A stretch of 64,000 nt of DNA from the NCBI GenBank assembly GCA_028554795.2, contig CM068842.1, positions 24,586,590 to 24,650,589 on the forward strand. Reading direction: 5' to 3'. The notes below the pieces were generated by a model. It saw nothing but the letters and a program-made list of their open reading frames with translations. It searched no databases and was not told where the DNA came from. A program made the position numbers and the translations under genes. Position 1 is the first letter of the stretch; each line of letters begins with the position of its first letter. This document shows, one piece after another, positions 1 through 15,200 of this stretch. Source of the stretch: Sinohyriopsis cumingii. Its lineage: Eukaryota; Mollusca; Bivalvia; Unionida; Unionidae.

Positions 1-77
1 GGTTGTTTGCTTGTTGTAGATGCACTTGAATGCAGAGACGTAGATACACATTTGTATTGGTTATTTGTTTATTATAG

Positions 78-213
78 ATGACCTCGTATGCAGAAGACAT
101 GATGGACAGTGATGAGGACGACAACCATGATGCATACATGGTGCGAATGAAAGCTGAGGGCAAAGAGAGGGAAGAGGAGGAAGACATGGACTTTGATAGT
201 GATGACAGTTCAG
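78..213 (+). CDS. SSRP1: SSRP1 exon A (acidic segment)
   Basis: The acceptor is TATTATAG before 78 and the donor is GTGAGA at 214. It encodes the Asp/Glu-rich segment containing DSDEDDNHDAYMVRMK. It ends one base into a codon. The ATG at 78 is probably internal rather than the start, because an acceptor sits directly before it. Confidence 0.9.
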
Positions 214-3200
214 GTGAGATACAGAAAGATCTTTTCTCATTCAAAATTGAAAGTAAACTGCGTAATGAAAACAGCAGATACTTCACTATGTTCTAAGATT
301 GACTGAACATCATAGTGGTTCATAGGGTTGTAGCTTATAGGTTTCTCTGGTGTGCAGTGAATAAAAGAACATAACTCCCTCATAATTGGATGTTTGCAGG
401 TTAGTCTTAAAGCAAAGTCTCTTTTGGTTTTCAGAGTAGAGGGGTTATATTTTCTCTTTTAGGGAAAATTCTGGACCAGAGAAACATTTAGTTTTGAGAG
501 GATTTCACTTGACTGTGATTTTATGTTGAAAGGTTTCATTGTATATCACTTGGTAAATTATAATATATAAACATCAGTATTGTTTTATATTTTCATTTAT
601 AACATAATAAAGTGTATTGAGTTCAGTGACATTTATCATTACCAGACTGTATGGCTGGCTTGCTCTAGGACTAAAGAAGAGCCTATTGATTTGCAGGTCC
701 AAACGTCAAGATCACCGCATGAAAGTAGAAAAATGAAAAATATTTTGTGCACAATTGTATTAGTTCTACACAATAAACCTGGACCAGAGTTTGTGGATAG
801 CTAGCATAGGGACAAAGGAAGAAGCCTGTTGATTTTGGGCACAGAAGTCAAGTGGCTGAAAATGATTTCTTTACAGAACTTCAGTAGCTTGCCAGTAGCT
901 TTTCATGGGTCAGTGGTTCTTTTAGGGGTTTTCCTGGGTTCTTCCTCCACCATTGATACTGGCCACCATGTATAGCCTATCTTGGGCTGAAAAATGTCAT
1001 TAAACCCTACAACAACAATAACAACAACAGCATACCTTGTCCAGATGTCAGGATGGATGGTCATATCAACTTAAGGTTATCATTAATACACTATAGCAAT
1101 AATTTTGCTGGTTTAGAATGAAAATGGGATTCTTCTGACCTCCAGCATGGTACCATAAAGCCTGCAAGAATCTTATCACTACTTCTTTTGAATGAATGGT
1201 ATTATAAAGCACTTGTTTCAAAATACAGTTGGTTCTGACTGAAACTGGTCTGACTACCAGCATGCCCACATTTTTGTGGAGTTGGACATAATTTGTTGTT
1301 ACGGTACTTCATTGAGTTTATTGACCACAGTAACTGTACATATACAAATGAATTTTTTTGACTAGACTTTGTACTTAGTTCCAGTAAACAAGTTCATAAT
1401 CAGATCTCCTATTTTATGTTTTTTATCAACGGCCTGACTCTGGTTTTTAGTTCTTTTTAGGATTACAGATAACTAGGAATGGATTTCTATGTAAATCAGT
1501 TTGTGGATGTATCTAAACAACACCTGGAATGATGTCAGATCACTAACTTGGCTTTTTAAAAAAAAAGTTATTGAATTAGACAAATTTTGCATGTGGGTAT
1601 AGTTTAACAGTTTGAGATGAGTGCATTGGTCTTCTATCCATCATATCTGGTTCCGAGTCATTAAGGCCATGACAACGTATTATGTTCACACATTCAGTTT
1701 TAATGTAGGCATGTTAACTTTGACATATAGATTCTGTGAGCCTTGTCAAGCAAAAGAGTTTCATATATTTCATTTTAAATTAGCACAAATGTAAGATTCT
1801 GTTTAGTGCATGATTTTAAAAAATGGTTTTAATTTACCGAACCACAGAATAGTATAGTGAAAAATGACTGAAATAATCTAGATGTTTCATTCATTTCACA
1901 ATTTCCTTGCATGACAATATGACATCATCTCTGGTATCATAAGATATTATTTTATGTGTTACATGTATAAAAATTATGATATAGGTATAATAATGTAAAC
2001 AATACAGCAGTCATAAGGTCAAAGAAAATATTTTGGTTGCCAATTTTGGTATGCTGGAATTCCTCAAGAATATTTGAAATGGTTTCAATAATTAGCAGTT
2101 AAAAAGAATTAAAGGACACAAGAAATGTACTTACTGTGGGTTTCTGGAAATTCCTTTCAGCCAGTAGAAGGCTAGTCGTTTTGAGTGGCTTATGTTATCT
2201 CATGATTTTCTTTGATGTACAATGATTATACAGTCACCTTATGTGTGAGTATTATATGATATGGACATGTTTCTCATTTTATAGCCTAGTCTCAACAATT
2301 CATTTTTTGCGCCATAGTTGAAATTCCTAATTAATGGAATATTGAATATCAAATAGTAATATTCACAGTTATGTAACTGTGTAATGGAATATTGAATATC
2401 AGATAGTTAAGAAATGTACAACTTCAGCCAAAGACAGAGTGCTGATGAGCCTAAAATTATAATTGTTTTGTTTCAGATGTGTCATTTAATCCTGGTTCCT
2501 TAACTGGTAGTGAAGTAGCTGAAGAGTAAGTGAGCTGATCTATCATTTTTTATATTAACATAATCCTCAGTCTAACACTGTCTGTAAGAACCATAGGGTA
2601 TGCTGTCTTATAGAGAGAGGTTGTCTTACAATGAAATACATGATACAGAATTGACTCATAATGCTGTCCCGTAGGAGCCATAGAGTATACTGCCCTATAA
2701 TCATTTATCTGATACAGTACTCACTCATTATAATGCTGCCCATGGAGCCATAGTGTATTTAACCTTATAGAGAGACTGTCTTAGAATGAAGTACATTACA
2801 CAGTACTTCCTCATTTTAGTGTTCTCCATAAGATTTGAAGAATATACTACATTATAGTGAGACTGCCTGATAATGAAGTATATGATACAGTACTCCCTTA
2901 TTGTAATGCTGATATTAGTTTAAGGGCACGCAGTTTTGCATCATACTGACTGGGTCTAATTTTAGACTGCAAAAGGACATCAAGCGTAGTCCTTTAGTTG
3001 AAATCAAACTAAGTTTGGTTAAGTTATGCTGTGGAAACCTAACTTGGGAGGATGGGCAGTCAGGGGCCACAACTCTATTTAATATGGCCTTCAAATACTA
3101 GAAATCAAACTTACTCATTTTCTTGTTAATATAATGCAGTCTATCAAATTTGGTTGAAATCCAACAAAGCTTAAAAAAGTTATGCTGTGGAAACCCACCA

Positions 3201-6200
3201 AGAAAGGTGAACTCGGAACCATAACACCTGTAAATTATGTTGTTGAATGCTGGAAATGTAACTGATGCAAAAACTCTTCAGTAAAAAGCTGCATTGCCAA
3301 ATTAGATTGAAATCAAACAAAGCTTGGTAAAGTTAGACTGCAGAAACCAAGGTCATGATGATATATAATCAAGGGCAATAACTCCTGTCAAGTATGCTTT
3401 GGAATATTGGGGGAAAAATTCTCATTGATCTTGAGCCAAATGCCATATTTTGTTGAAATCTAATAAAATTGGCGAAATTATCTTGTGAAACGAAAAGCCG
3501 AGGATAAACTATCCGGGGCCATAACTCTTCCAAACATAACTAAGCCCATACCAGTGTTAAGCCTATGAGATAATGTTCATATTAGCTAGCATCAAAACAT
3601 TTAGAATGGTTCTTGAGCTACATGTACATTAAAGCTGTACCGATGTCACTTTTTGCCAATTATGCTGATACCATGTATAGCCGATTATTAAAATTGCCGA
3701 TACCAATTATGACACCGATTATTTCAAGGAACCGCCTGTTCTACAGTTAGTGAAAGCACTAGCATTTGATTGACAAGTAAACCATGCCCTATTTTTGCCT
3801 AAAATGGGTGCACATTTATGTTAACAATTCAAATGTGGTCTCAAGCTACCATAGATGTGATAACTATTTCCCACATTTTATATCCCACCTTATTTCTTAT
3901 TGTTAACCCATATATGCAAATGAGAACCCCCAATTTCCAAAAACACTAGCCACAGCCTATCGAGCCTTCCATTACAACAACCTGGATGTGATTTTCATTG
4001 TGTGCAATGCACCAGGGCACTCTGCCTACAACACCATTGAACAACGCATGGCTCCTCTGTCACACGACCTAACAAGATTGATCCTGCCTCACAGTCATTA
4101 TGGATCTCATTTGGACAGCAATGGCAAGACATGTGATGTAGAGTTGGAAAGGACCAATTTCGAGAAGGCCAGTAAAGTGTTGGCAGAAATCTGGAGCTCG
4201 ACAGTTACTGATGGATTTGATGTGGTAGCATCTTTTGTATCATGTAATGCAGGAAAACTGGACATCAGTCCACCGTCAGATGAGTGGTCAAGTCAGCACA
4301 TTGAACTGTCACAGTATTGCTTGCATATTGTGAAGTGCGACACTCATTCATGCTGTGGTCAGCGTCACACTAACTACAGTGATATATCTCCTGGACGATT
4401 TTTACCTCCACCTGTTCACACTACAGCACAGATAAATAGGTTATCTATGCACCAGTTGGCAGCAACAGTGGAACGTTTGGATAGCAACAACTGGCTCTTC
4501 TACATCTGCAACCTTCACATGACTTCCTGAGGATGCCATTTGATTTCTACTGTCCATCGGTGACTGCTGATCTTGAGAAGTGAGTTTGTAATCAGTGTGG
4601 CCTGCACTTTCTATCTCAGGCTGCGAAGTGCAATCATGCCCATATTCAGAGGCATGCAGCAGTGAGCACACAAGCGGAAGTGTCAGACGTCAGCGCTGTG
4701 GAGCCTGGATCTGTTAGCGCTATTCTGTCAACTGCATCATCAACTTCCGCAACTGAAAGTGGTAATGATGATCTGCCAGTTGTTCGCAACTTATTTGGCT
4801 GGCTACAGTCTTTGTTTTTTTTAAGTGGAGTAAGACATTGGCAGTCTGTTGAATTTAGCTGTCTGTGAGATGACAAGTTCAATGTCCTGAATAAAGACTT
4901 TTTTAAAGAAGGAACTTATTTTTTAATTTGTGTTGAGCTACATGTTGTTATGAGATCAGTGTTGTATTTTGAGAGCACCAGCTATTACACTGCCAGGACA
5001 CAGAGCAGTGTATAATACATGATGGGTATGTCCGCAGCCGGAAGGGGGTGTGTGTAAGCCGCATGCAGACAAAAGCGAACAAGGGGTAGGGGTAGGAAAA
5101 CAGATATTATCTGCAGACGTCCTTTATGGACAACCCCATAGCAATGTAATCTTTGATTACACTCTGGTTTAAGACTTATATATTTGAATTGTTTCCTTTA
5201 CAAAATATTCTATATGGCAAGTAATTGAAGAATATATCAGCTTGAGAACACACTCAGGTTGTGGAGTTTCTTTGATACAAAGTATGTTTACTATATTTGG
5301 GTAGTTTCTAAATCTTTCTACATACAATTAAACCTGTCTACAGCAGCCACCAATGTGAAAAGGCAAATGAAGCCTTTGTAGACATGTGACTTCTGAACTC
5401 AGGTTCAGTTCTTAATCTTGGTTCATGACAAATTAATGTACTATGAACCCAACATAATTAGCTTTATTATTAGTAGTAATATTATTATTATTATTTCACA
5501 TGTATTGTTATTAGTAGTATAGTTTCATTATTATTTCACATGTATTGTTATTAGTACTATAGTATTATTATTATTTCACATGTATTGTTATTAGTACTAT
5601 AGTATCATTATTATTTTACATGTATTGTTATTAGTAGTATTGTATAATTATTATTTCACATGTGTTATTAGTAGTATTGTATAATTATTATTTCACATGT
5701 ATTTTTATTAATAGTATAGTATCATTATTTCACATATATTGTTATTAGTAGTATTGTATCATTATATCACATGTATTGTTATTAGTACTATAGTATCATT
5801 ATTTCATATGTATTATTAGTAGTAAAGTATCATTATTATTTCACATGTATTGTTATTAGTAGTATAGTATCATTATTTCACATGTATTACTATTAGTAGT
5901 ATTGTATCATTATTTCACTTGTATTGTTATTAGTAGTGTAGTATCATCATTATTTCACATGTATTATTACTAGTAGTAAAGTATCATTATTACATCTACA
6001 TGCATTTATACATCACTGTCGCTCACACAAACACAATTAATCTCATAGTCTGTAGAAATGGCTCCCAAATAAAATTATTGACAGCTTATCTATAATTGTG
6101 AAATACATGACTGAATTTTTGTCAAGACAGTTGGTATAATTGGCATTAAAACAGGTGTTCACACTTTAAACAACTGATTAAGTAGTTGCTCAAACTTCCC

Positions 6201-9200
6201 AAGATCAAAAACAGTAAGCTTTTGTTTGTGACTTTTGATGGTTAGATAATAAAAAGAAGCTTCCTGGGGCTATTGTTAATACTACATTCACCATTAGTCA
6301 GTTTCCTCTAATGCTTCCCACCCCATTTTTGATATTTTGGCATTTATATTGGGGTGTAGGGTTAGAGTCAATTGCCTTCCAGAAAGTTGGAATTTGCCAT
6401 TACCATGTGGTGGCAGTATATGATAGCTGCTTACCAGCAGGCCAAGCAAACTTAAACGATTTTATGTCAAGTCAGTCTGTATGAAATTAACAGGAAAATC
6501 ATTTTTTGAGAAATTGTGAGTGTTATAATTGTTATGTATTTAATTTGCTGACAGATGGAACCTCAGCATTGATGAAATCTGTTCTGGTACTCATGAAATG
6601 CATTTCTAGACGCATGACTACTCAAATCTAGCAACCTACATTTCAGTGATATCAGTGGTCCAATAGTCACATGATGTCAATAATACATCCCCATTTCCAA
6701 TGTTGTACAAAAATACGAAAATATTAAATTCAAGTCCCATACTGTTTGTGAAAGGATATATAATTCTCAATAGATTATTCTTAGAACAGCCAGAAACCTG
6801 TTACTGTCACAGCAACTTGAAGAGCAATTCATCAAGAATAGAGCATGTGTCAGTGATGGTTTTGTAGTATCATGTGACTACCATGTTGTCATGTGCTTTC
6901 TGCTTGAGGAATCTGGGTTTTTTCAGAAGAGTTTGAGTTTCACTGGATTACGTTAAGTACAATAGAAATATAAAATGTTTAAGCACTGAATAATATACCT
7001 TATATATACCATGACTTGCTTATCAAACAAAAGAAGTTTAATTTGCATACTTGGAGTAGTCACTGCTGATATGCTTCAGTGACAGTGGAATTTTAAAATA
7101 ATTAAGGTATGTGTTGCTATGGAATATTCTACATTACATATGACACATAGTATTTATGTATTGAATATGCTGTACACTATATGCTAACATAGTATTTATG
7201 TGTACAATATTCTGCAGTGCAGAAGCCCAAAGGTATAGTATTTATGTGTACAATACACAGCATATGGCCTGCCAGACTCATTAGTGTGGCTCGCAGACCC
7301 AGTCTCTTGTTAGTGTCAGATTTGTATGCTTATCATACATAGTGCATGACTCAGGTGAAGTACATTTATATCAGATCAGTCCTGCCATTGCAAATTAGTT
7401 TGACATCCCTGCTGTATGTGTAGAATATGTTGCACTGCATATGCCCTGGCATACAGTATTTATGTGTAGAATATGTTGCACTGCATATGCCCTGGCATAC
7501 AGTATTTATGTGTGGAATATGTTGCACTGCACATGCCCTGGCATACAGTATTTATGTGCAGAATATGTTGCACTGCATATGCCCTGGCATACAGTATTTA
7601 TGTGCAGAATATGTTGCACTGCATATGCCCAGACATACAATATTTATGTGTACAGTATGTTGCACTGCATATGCCCCAGCATACAGTATTTGTGTGTACA
7701 GTATGTTGCACTGCATATGCCCTGGCATACAGTATCTGTGTACAATATATTGCACTGCATATGCCCTGGCATACAGTATGTATGTGTTCAATATGTTGCA
7801 CTGCATATGCCCTGACATACAGTATTTATGTACAGAATATGTTGCATACAGTATTTATTTATAGAATATGTACATAAATGCGAAGAGCACAGACCTACTT
7901 GTGCTAGTATTGCATAATGCACATGCAGATGAGGGTCTAGATGCAGGTCACTTAAAATCATAGCTGTAGGGTGAAGCATACAGTGTTTATACTGTTTATT
8001 AATTTGTTTTCAGATATGATATGAATCCTCCCTCCACATATTCTAGATATGTCTTTTTTTTTCATTGCACGAATTCAAGCTATGTTGTCATTAATTTGTT
8101 TTCAGATGACAGTAATTCTCATTACATGAATTCCAGCTATGCTGTTAATTTGTTTTCAGATAAGACAGTAATCCTCCCTCCACAGATTCTAGCTATACCG
8201 TTAATTTGTTTTCAGATACGACAGTAATCCTCCCTCCACAGATTCTAGCTACTCCATAGGTGATTACTCTGGAGGATCAGGATCAGAATCTGACTCGGGC
8301 TCCGATGCAGGGGAGAGACAGAAACGGAGAGAGAAAGATAAGGAAAAGAGAAAATCCAAATCGGCTAAGACTGTGGTAAATAGTTCTTTGCTAGCTATAA
8401 ATATATATACAGTATACCGTATTATGAATTTACAATTACACTACAGCTGCCGTCTTGAAATTTTATAGCTACTTCTCCTGGTCTTATCAACATGATGCTT
8501 TCATCCTATGGTGACTAGATGGTCCTAAATATAAATGGTACCAAGTTGATGGACAGGGTGGCAGCCGTCTTTAAAATCTTGTTACTGCATCTTCTAAATG
8601 GAAAGTCATTTAAGCATGAGGTTTCAAGAGGACAATTTTTATGGTGTCTTCTTGATACTAAAAGAAAATTATTCAATCTGAACCTCCATATGGCCACAAC
8701 TTCATATGGATGGCTCTGTCAGCATGTGGTTTTCCCAGAAGATTTATTGCAGTTTCTAGTCAGTCCTAAATGTCTTGCAGTGTCTAGTCAGTCCTAAATG
8801 TCTTTCAGTGTCTAGTCAGTCCTAAATGTCTTGCAGTTTCTAGTCAGTCCTAATGTCTTGCAGTTTCTAGTCTGTCCTGAATGTCTTGCAGCGTCTAGTC
8901 AGTCCTAAATGTCTTGCAGTTTCTAGTCAGTCCTAATGTCTTGCAGTTTCTAGTCTGTCCTGAATGTCTTGCAGCGTCTAGTCAGTCCTAGATGTCTTGC
9001 AGTGTCTAGTCAGTCCTAGATGTCTTGCAGTTTCTAGTCAGTCCTAGATGTCTTGCACTGTCTAGTCAGTACTAGATGTCTTGCAGTGTCTAGTCAGTCC
9101 TAGATGTCTTGCAGTGACTAGTTAGTCCTGACTGAATATTGTGCAGGTCTTTCTTCCAATATGGCCATCTTGAAAATCTTGATATTGCAACTTTTCCTAA

Positions 9201-12200
9201 AGGAAAATAATTTTGCCACTGGATTTCATCAGAACACTTCTCACGGTATGTACCTGGTCATAAATGAAAATGCTACAATCTGATCCTCAGTGTGATTCCA
9301 TCTTGAAAATGTTGTTACTCGTCTCAGATCATTGGCCATATTAACATGGGCTTTTCACCACAAAACTTACAATACTTTGTTGGTCTTTAAAAAGAATTAG
9401 TGCCACCCTTATGACTGCCATGATGACTGGCTTAAAAATCTTGCTGTTACTCCTCATGAATGGCCGATCAAACTGGCATGGGGTTTTCACTAAATAGTTT
9501 GTAATAGTGTTGTACAGCACCACAACACTGAAGTGGCATTGTAGTAACGAAAGACTTCTAATGGTGTCCTAAATAAAAATTGCACCATTTCTGCATCCAG
9601 AGTGGCTATCACATCAGCTAATTTGAATATCAGAGATAGTTTCAACAGTAAACAGTTAAAGGAAAGAAATAGTCTTATCTTGAAATTCCAGGAAATTCTT
9701 TGGAGAGCATCATTCCTTCGAGTGACTCTTGTTATTTACCTTTTTATAACATGCAAACACATTGCATTTCCTTCAGCTGATAGCTGATGCATACATACCA
9801 TTATGCTTTTTTCCACCAAATTAAGCATTACGCTTCGCTGTATATGGATTATACCTTTTTGGAAAATAAAAATAATAAACATAAAGTAAAATATAAACAT
9901 AAAGTAATAAAAACATGTTTTTGTCATTTTTATTATCTCTTTTATTCCACTGATATAAATTTGATAATATTCTTAACAAAGTGACTGCTGCATGAGAACA
10001 GCATAAAAATACCATCCTAATTTGCTATTTATAGCAATTGTATATATTACCCATTTCCTAGAAAACTGACAGGTTTCTTCAAATGCGAACTTTGTCTCAG
10101 AGTTTCATTTTATTGATAAGCTCGGGAAGTTGTGAACCAGTCTGTACTTTAAAGAAAGTGTGCCAGATATTAAGTAAAATGCTTTACTGTGTGAGTTGTG
10201 GATGTTATATGATGGAAAATGTTAGAGCAGATGGATCTTTTCAAACCTCAAAACATATCAGGTCAGAAAATATGGCAAATCAACACTGCTTTACAAACTT
10301 TAAAAGAATTATATGAGAATAATGGAATACAGCTATCAGAGCACCTGAGCATTGCAGATTTTCCAGTTCACAATCATTCAGTGAAATTTACATATGTAGA
10401 ATAGTTAATGAGTGCTAAATATAAATAATCTTTTCTGTATATTTTGTCCTTACATTCTTGTTCTAATCCATATGGAGTTTGCCCTTTGTTGGAATAATTT
10501 TGACCAGCTGCAGAACCAGGTTTGTAGTACAAATGTATCTTACAAACATGCTGTAATTCATGCATGTAATACATGTATTGATGCCCAAATTATTTATAAT
10601 AGCAACAGTTATGCTTGTAACTCTTGTTATTGTGGTTCGGACTCTTTGATTGTTATTCCACAAACAATGGTTTTTCTTTTTAATTTAAAAAAAGCATAAT
10701 TTTTTAATTTCTAATATAAATTACAAAAAGAGCGTGATTACAGTTAGATCTCAGTCTAGTATGTAAAAGTGGTAAACATGATAACCAGACTTTATTCTTA
10801 CAATTCTATGGACCTGTGTCAATTACGACTGACAGGCATGGTCCTGAATCCTTCTACATGCTGCATAGACTCTCTCAATGTTTCAGCTGCTTGCACACGT
10901 TTATTTCAGCATGAAGGTCCAAGAAAACCTCGTAAAAAGAAGAAAGATGTTGATCCAGACAAGCCCAAACGTCCAGCTACAGCATATTTCCTGTGGTTTA
11001 TGGAGAGCAGAGAAAACATCAAAAAAGAGAACCCTGAACTGTCCATCACTGAGTTATCCAAGAAAGCTGGGGCCATGTGGAAGGAATTGAATGAAGAAAC
11101 AAAAAGCGTAAGTTTTAACACTTCAAGAAGGCACGTGTAACCTATTAACCCATATATGACATTTCCAACAATGAACAGGACAGGTCAAGATTTTCAGGAA
11201 TATAATGCATTAGGAGGTCAAGGTATACACTGTGTACTATTAGGATTTCAAATACATAATTTGAACCCAGTCTGCCATAAGTCTGCTTCTGCACTGTTGT
11301 TTTTTACTTATAAGTTCTTCATGTAAAAGCAGTACTTGGATGCATTGGGTCCCCATTTTGAGGGGTACCTTTCAAAACCCTCTTTTCAGAGGTCACCTCA
11401 TGAACAGAGGCGGGGCCCCGAGTGGTCTAAAGCGCTCTCCGTTACGGATCACTGCCATCTCACCTCTGTCTGTGTGGGTTTGAGTCCAAGGCTCGGCTAA
11501 CGGTGGTACGTGGGAAAGCCTGCCGGTAGCTTCTTGTGGGTCGGTGGTTCTTCTCTGGGTTTTCCAGGGTTCTTCCTCCACCAGTTATACTGGCCGCCAT
11601 GTATAGCCTATCTTGTGCTGAAAAATGGCGTTAAACCCTAGAACAACAACAACAATGAACAGAGGCCTGACACAGAATTATCTGTTTAAACTACTTTGTC
11701 CCTTTTAAATGTGTACTTCTTCTTTATAAGGTATAAGGAGTGGCCTTACAAGAGGGGACAATTAATTTTAAGTTTAACTGAAGGAAGTGATATTCATAAA
11801 GTTTCCAAAAATCTCACATTTCTACCCTTATTGCGTATGAAAATGTGATTTCTAAATGTCACCATGAAGACCTACTCCATGGCCGTCTTTAACTTGTAAC
11901 CCAGAAAATCCTATTTACTATGTATCTTTTAGAATAATAAAATAAATACATTATGTAAAAGATGGAAATGTATACCTTAAAACAATACTGCATTTTAATC
12001 CAAGTTTCCAATTTTTGCAAGACTTTGTCCCACATGCAGTTTTATCGTCTGCTATACAACTTGTAAACTTGCTGCTAGAACGGGATTCTCCAGAAATTCT
12101 CCAGCATATAGTCAGTTTCTAAATTCTTTAGCAATTTTTCCCCATAAAGAAGATGTTATAAACACATTACATCCTATTCATTGTTGGTTCTCATCAGTAT

Positions 12201-15200
12201 AATAGCTTTTTATTTATGTATTAAATGCTGAACTCTACTAAAAATTTATATGATCAGTTTAGTTTGCTTAGTATTTCTTGCTATTTATTGGCATTGTTGC
12301 GTTATATTGAATTTTGTAAAACCGGCTATAAACCTGACCTAATTACTTAACTGAAATGCTGACAGAAACAGTCCAAAGTAATGTATTTTATTTCCATAGC
12401 CCGATTAATAAACATTACATCTTTTCAAAGCTATGCGCTGAATAGGCCGACATATAGCAAGTCACAAAAACACAGGGGTGGTATCTGGTGTGTCCAAAAT
12501 TATTATTATTTTGAACAGAATATTCTGGTGACAATTCCATCTTTCAAATGGCAAGCATTGCAGTATTTTATTTTCATCAATCGGTCAGATTCTTTATGCG
12601 TTTTGCTTCAGTATTGGTGACGGAAACCTTAGGTGCACAGAAATGCCCAACAGCATTGGATGCATACTGGGGTTTTTTTAATTACAAAAATCAGTTAGGC
12701 TAAACCTCGGCCATCATTTATGGACAAAGGTAAAGCACACAATACAGATTAAAAATACCACGAGTCATTTGCAGGATTTAATAAAGCTTGATTGAAAGCT
12801 TACTTCATAAGATCTTTAAAATGTTCAAACTAATGCAGTCCACTATCAGATATGGCCACTGTTGCTTAAGAAGAGAAACTTTCAATAACATTTCAAAAAC
12901 TGCATTGTAGAATTAGACCAAATATTAAAGATAGATTTCTGGCATGAAGGTCTTTCAAAATTTATTCAAAGATGCCTTTCATTATAAAGATATTACCACT
13001 GTTACAAAAGTAGAAACCCCTTAATGACATTTCAAAATACTTCCAAATGAATTTGGCCAAATTTAACAGAAAGCATCCTGGTTTGAACCTCTTCAAAATT
13101 TATTCAAATGGTGGCAATACAGTATAAAAAAATGGCTCCTGTTACTAAAAATAGACAAAACTTTAAATGACTTCAACCCATGAACCACTCAACAGAATTT
13201 GACCAAATTTAAATGAAAGTAACATGGCATGTAGCTTTCATATTTGTTAAAATGATGCTGGCTACCATGATTATAATATGATCCTCGAGTACCTGACCCA
13301 TGCATACCTTCAGAATTGAGAACCTCATTCATAGTGCATGCCTTTCTAGTATCAAGTGTCATTGGAACACATTTTTGTCAAGTGTGATATTTTGGTTATT
13401 ATTTAGACTTAATTGGGAAACTTTTTGATAATTTGACGCCTGAGAAAATCTTCTACCAAACTGGAGACCTCAAAAGGACCTCTTGTTTGATCAGATCCTC
13501 CTAGGATTCAAATTGTATTACTGTCTGAGTTTGAGGAAAAATCAGGACAGGTTTCTGACAAGATTTCCAATACATGCTTTTGAGGTTATTTTTTTCACCA
13601 CCCCAAAACATGTTCTTGAAATTTTATGATGGATGCATCTTGATGCGTAGTTTGCCCTGATTGCAAATGTGTGTCATTGTGACATTTCATGCTTTGCTGT
13701 CTTCGCTTAACTTTTGTTCACACTCGAATCACCAAACTAGTTGGTTTTATCAATCTAATTGAGTATACCCTTGCTGTATGAATCGAATTGAGTATATCCT
13801 TGCTGTATGAATCTAATTGAGTATACCCTTGCCACAAAAGAATGTCTTGGTGATCTACATTTTTCATTTTACTGGCTTGGTTTAAGTTTTGCATTTATCT
13901 CTTCTTAAATAGCTTGTTTGCAACTTTTATATATTCTGTTATACCTTGATTCACTTGGTGAGGAATGCATATTGATGAGTACTACACCAACATCACAAAA
14001 GAAGGTAAATATAACCAATCTTTTGCACTTAACTGATGTTAGTCAAATTTTGTTTTATTTCTTGAACTCTGTTCATGCTAAAAATCATCAAATTGGATGA
14101 TAGTATGCATCATGTATAGCCTATCTTGTACTGAAAAATGACATTAAATTTGATATTATTGTACTAATTTGCTGGCCGCTGGTCGCGTTAGCTGGGTGGT
14201 CTTTCGTGAGGGGTACTTTTGAACACAAACTCGTTGGTGCCAACGATTCTGGCCGTAAGGAGCGGGTGGCCGCTGGTGGGGGGGGGGCATTCAGGAGGGG
14301 GACTACTGTACATAGTTACACCTAATATATTAAATTTGTTAAGGAGATCCTTCTTACTGAGCAGCACACCCATGTGATAAAAGTAGGTCACAGAGACCCA
14401 TATTTCATGCTTCACTGCCTAGGGTTCTTTCTCATGCACTTTTCATACCAAAATCATCAAATTATGCAGTTGTGTGCATTCATTTTAGTGCCACACCCTT
14501 ACATGAAAAGAAGATCATTTTGATCTTCATTTACCATCATATGGACCTATGTCAGTTAGGTTTGTGCAATTAGCTGATGACCACATTGGTGTTTTGTCAC
14601 TGGTGTAGTACTGTTATAGCTGCAGTCTTGAACCTGGTCTGATGAGTACTCCAACCTTATCTTAAAAGTAGGTCACAGAGACCCATACTTCATGCTTCAC
14701 TGACTTTAATTTAGTGTGGCATTTTAACTAATCACTCTTTAATTGTTAAACTAGACATAAATATTTCACCCATACCAGAAAAGGACAATGTGATCTATAT
14801 TTCCTATTTTACTGGCATAGGATAAGTTTTGGTATTAACCTGATGACAATATAGATTTGTGAAAGCTCGTGGTGGGTAGTACTCGTTCATTTCAGTAGTA
14901 GGTCATCTGGGTCTATATTTTATGCTTGACTGTAGTGGGTTAAATTTTATGTGTGGTGTTCATTTCAAAGGCACCTATCATGTTATAATCCTGAAGTAGA
15001 TGATATGCATCTCTGTCACTACCACAACCTTGCAACATGACCTATATTTCATCTATTACTGACTTTGGTTAAGTATTTGCTTGTAGTTCATGACCATGAG
15101 TTTTTGGCATTGACTTTGTTGAAATTTTGTGTTAAAGGTTTCTTTTATTACATAGTGTTTATGTTTCAGTCATGAAATTTGATAATTGTATGCCTTTGTA

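Larger units (their letters stand above)
2526..8215 (+). other. SSRP1 intron (repeat-rich, 5.7 kb)
   Basis: The longest intron seen here. It holds degenerate arrays at about 2590-2912, 2930-3545 and 5461-5996, a transposon-derived ORF relic at 3988-4868, a 46-bp minisatellite at about 7411-7875, and a tandemly duplicated 3' splice-site region at 8000-8215. Confidence 0.8.

Noticed and set aside
7427-7877. Several overlapping 120-145 codon frames
   Set aside because: They are translations of the 46-bp minisatellite in different phases and have no protein character beyond the repeat.
8021-8227. A 68-codon frame as a separate small gene
   Set aside because: It runs through the duplicated splice-site copies of SSRP1 exon C.
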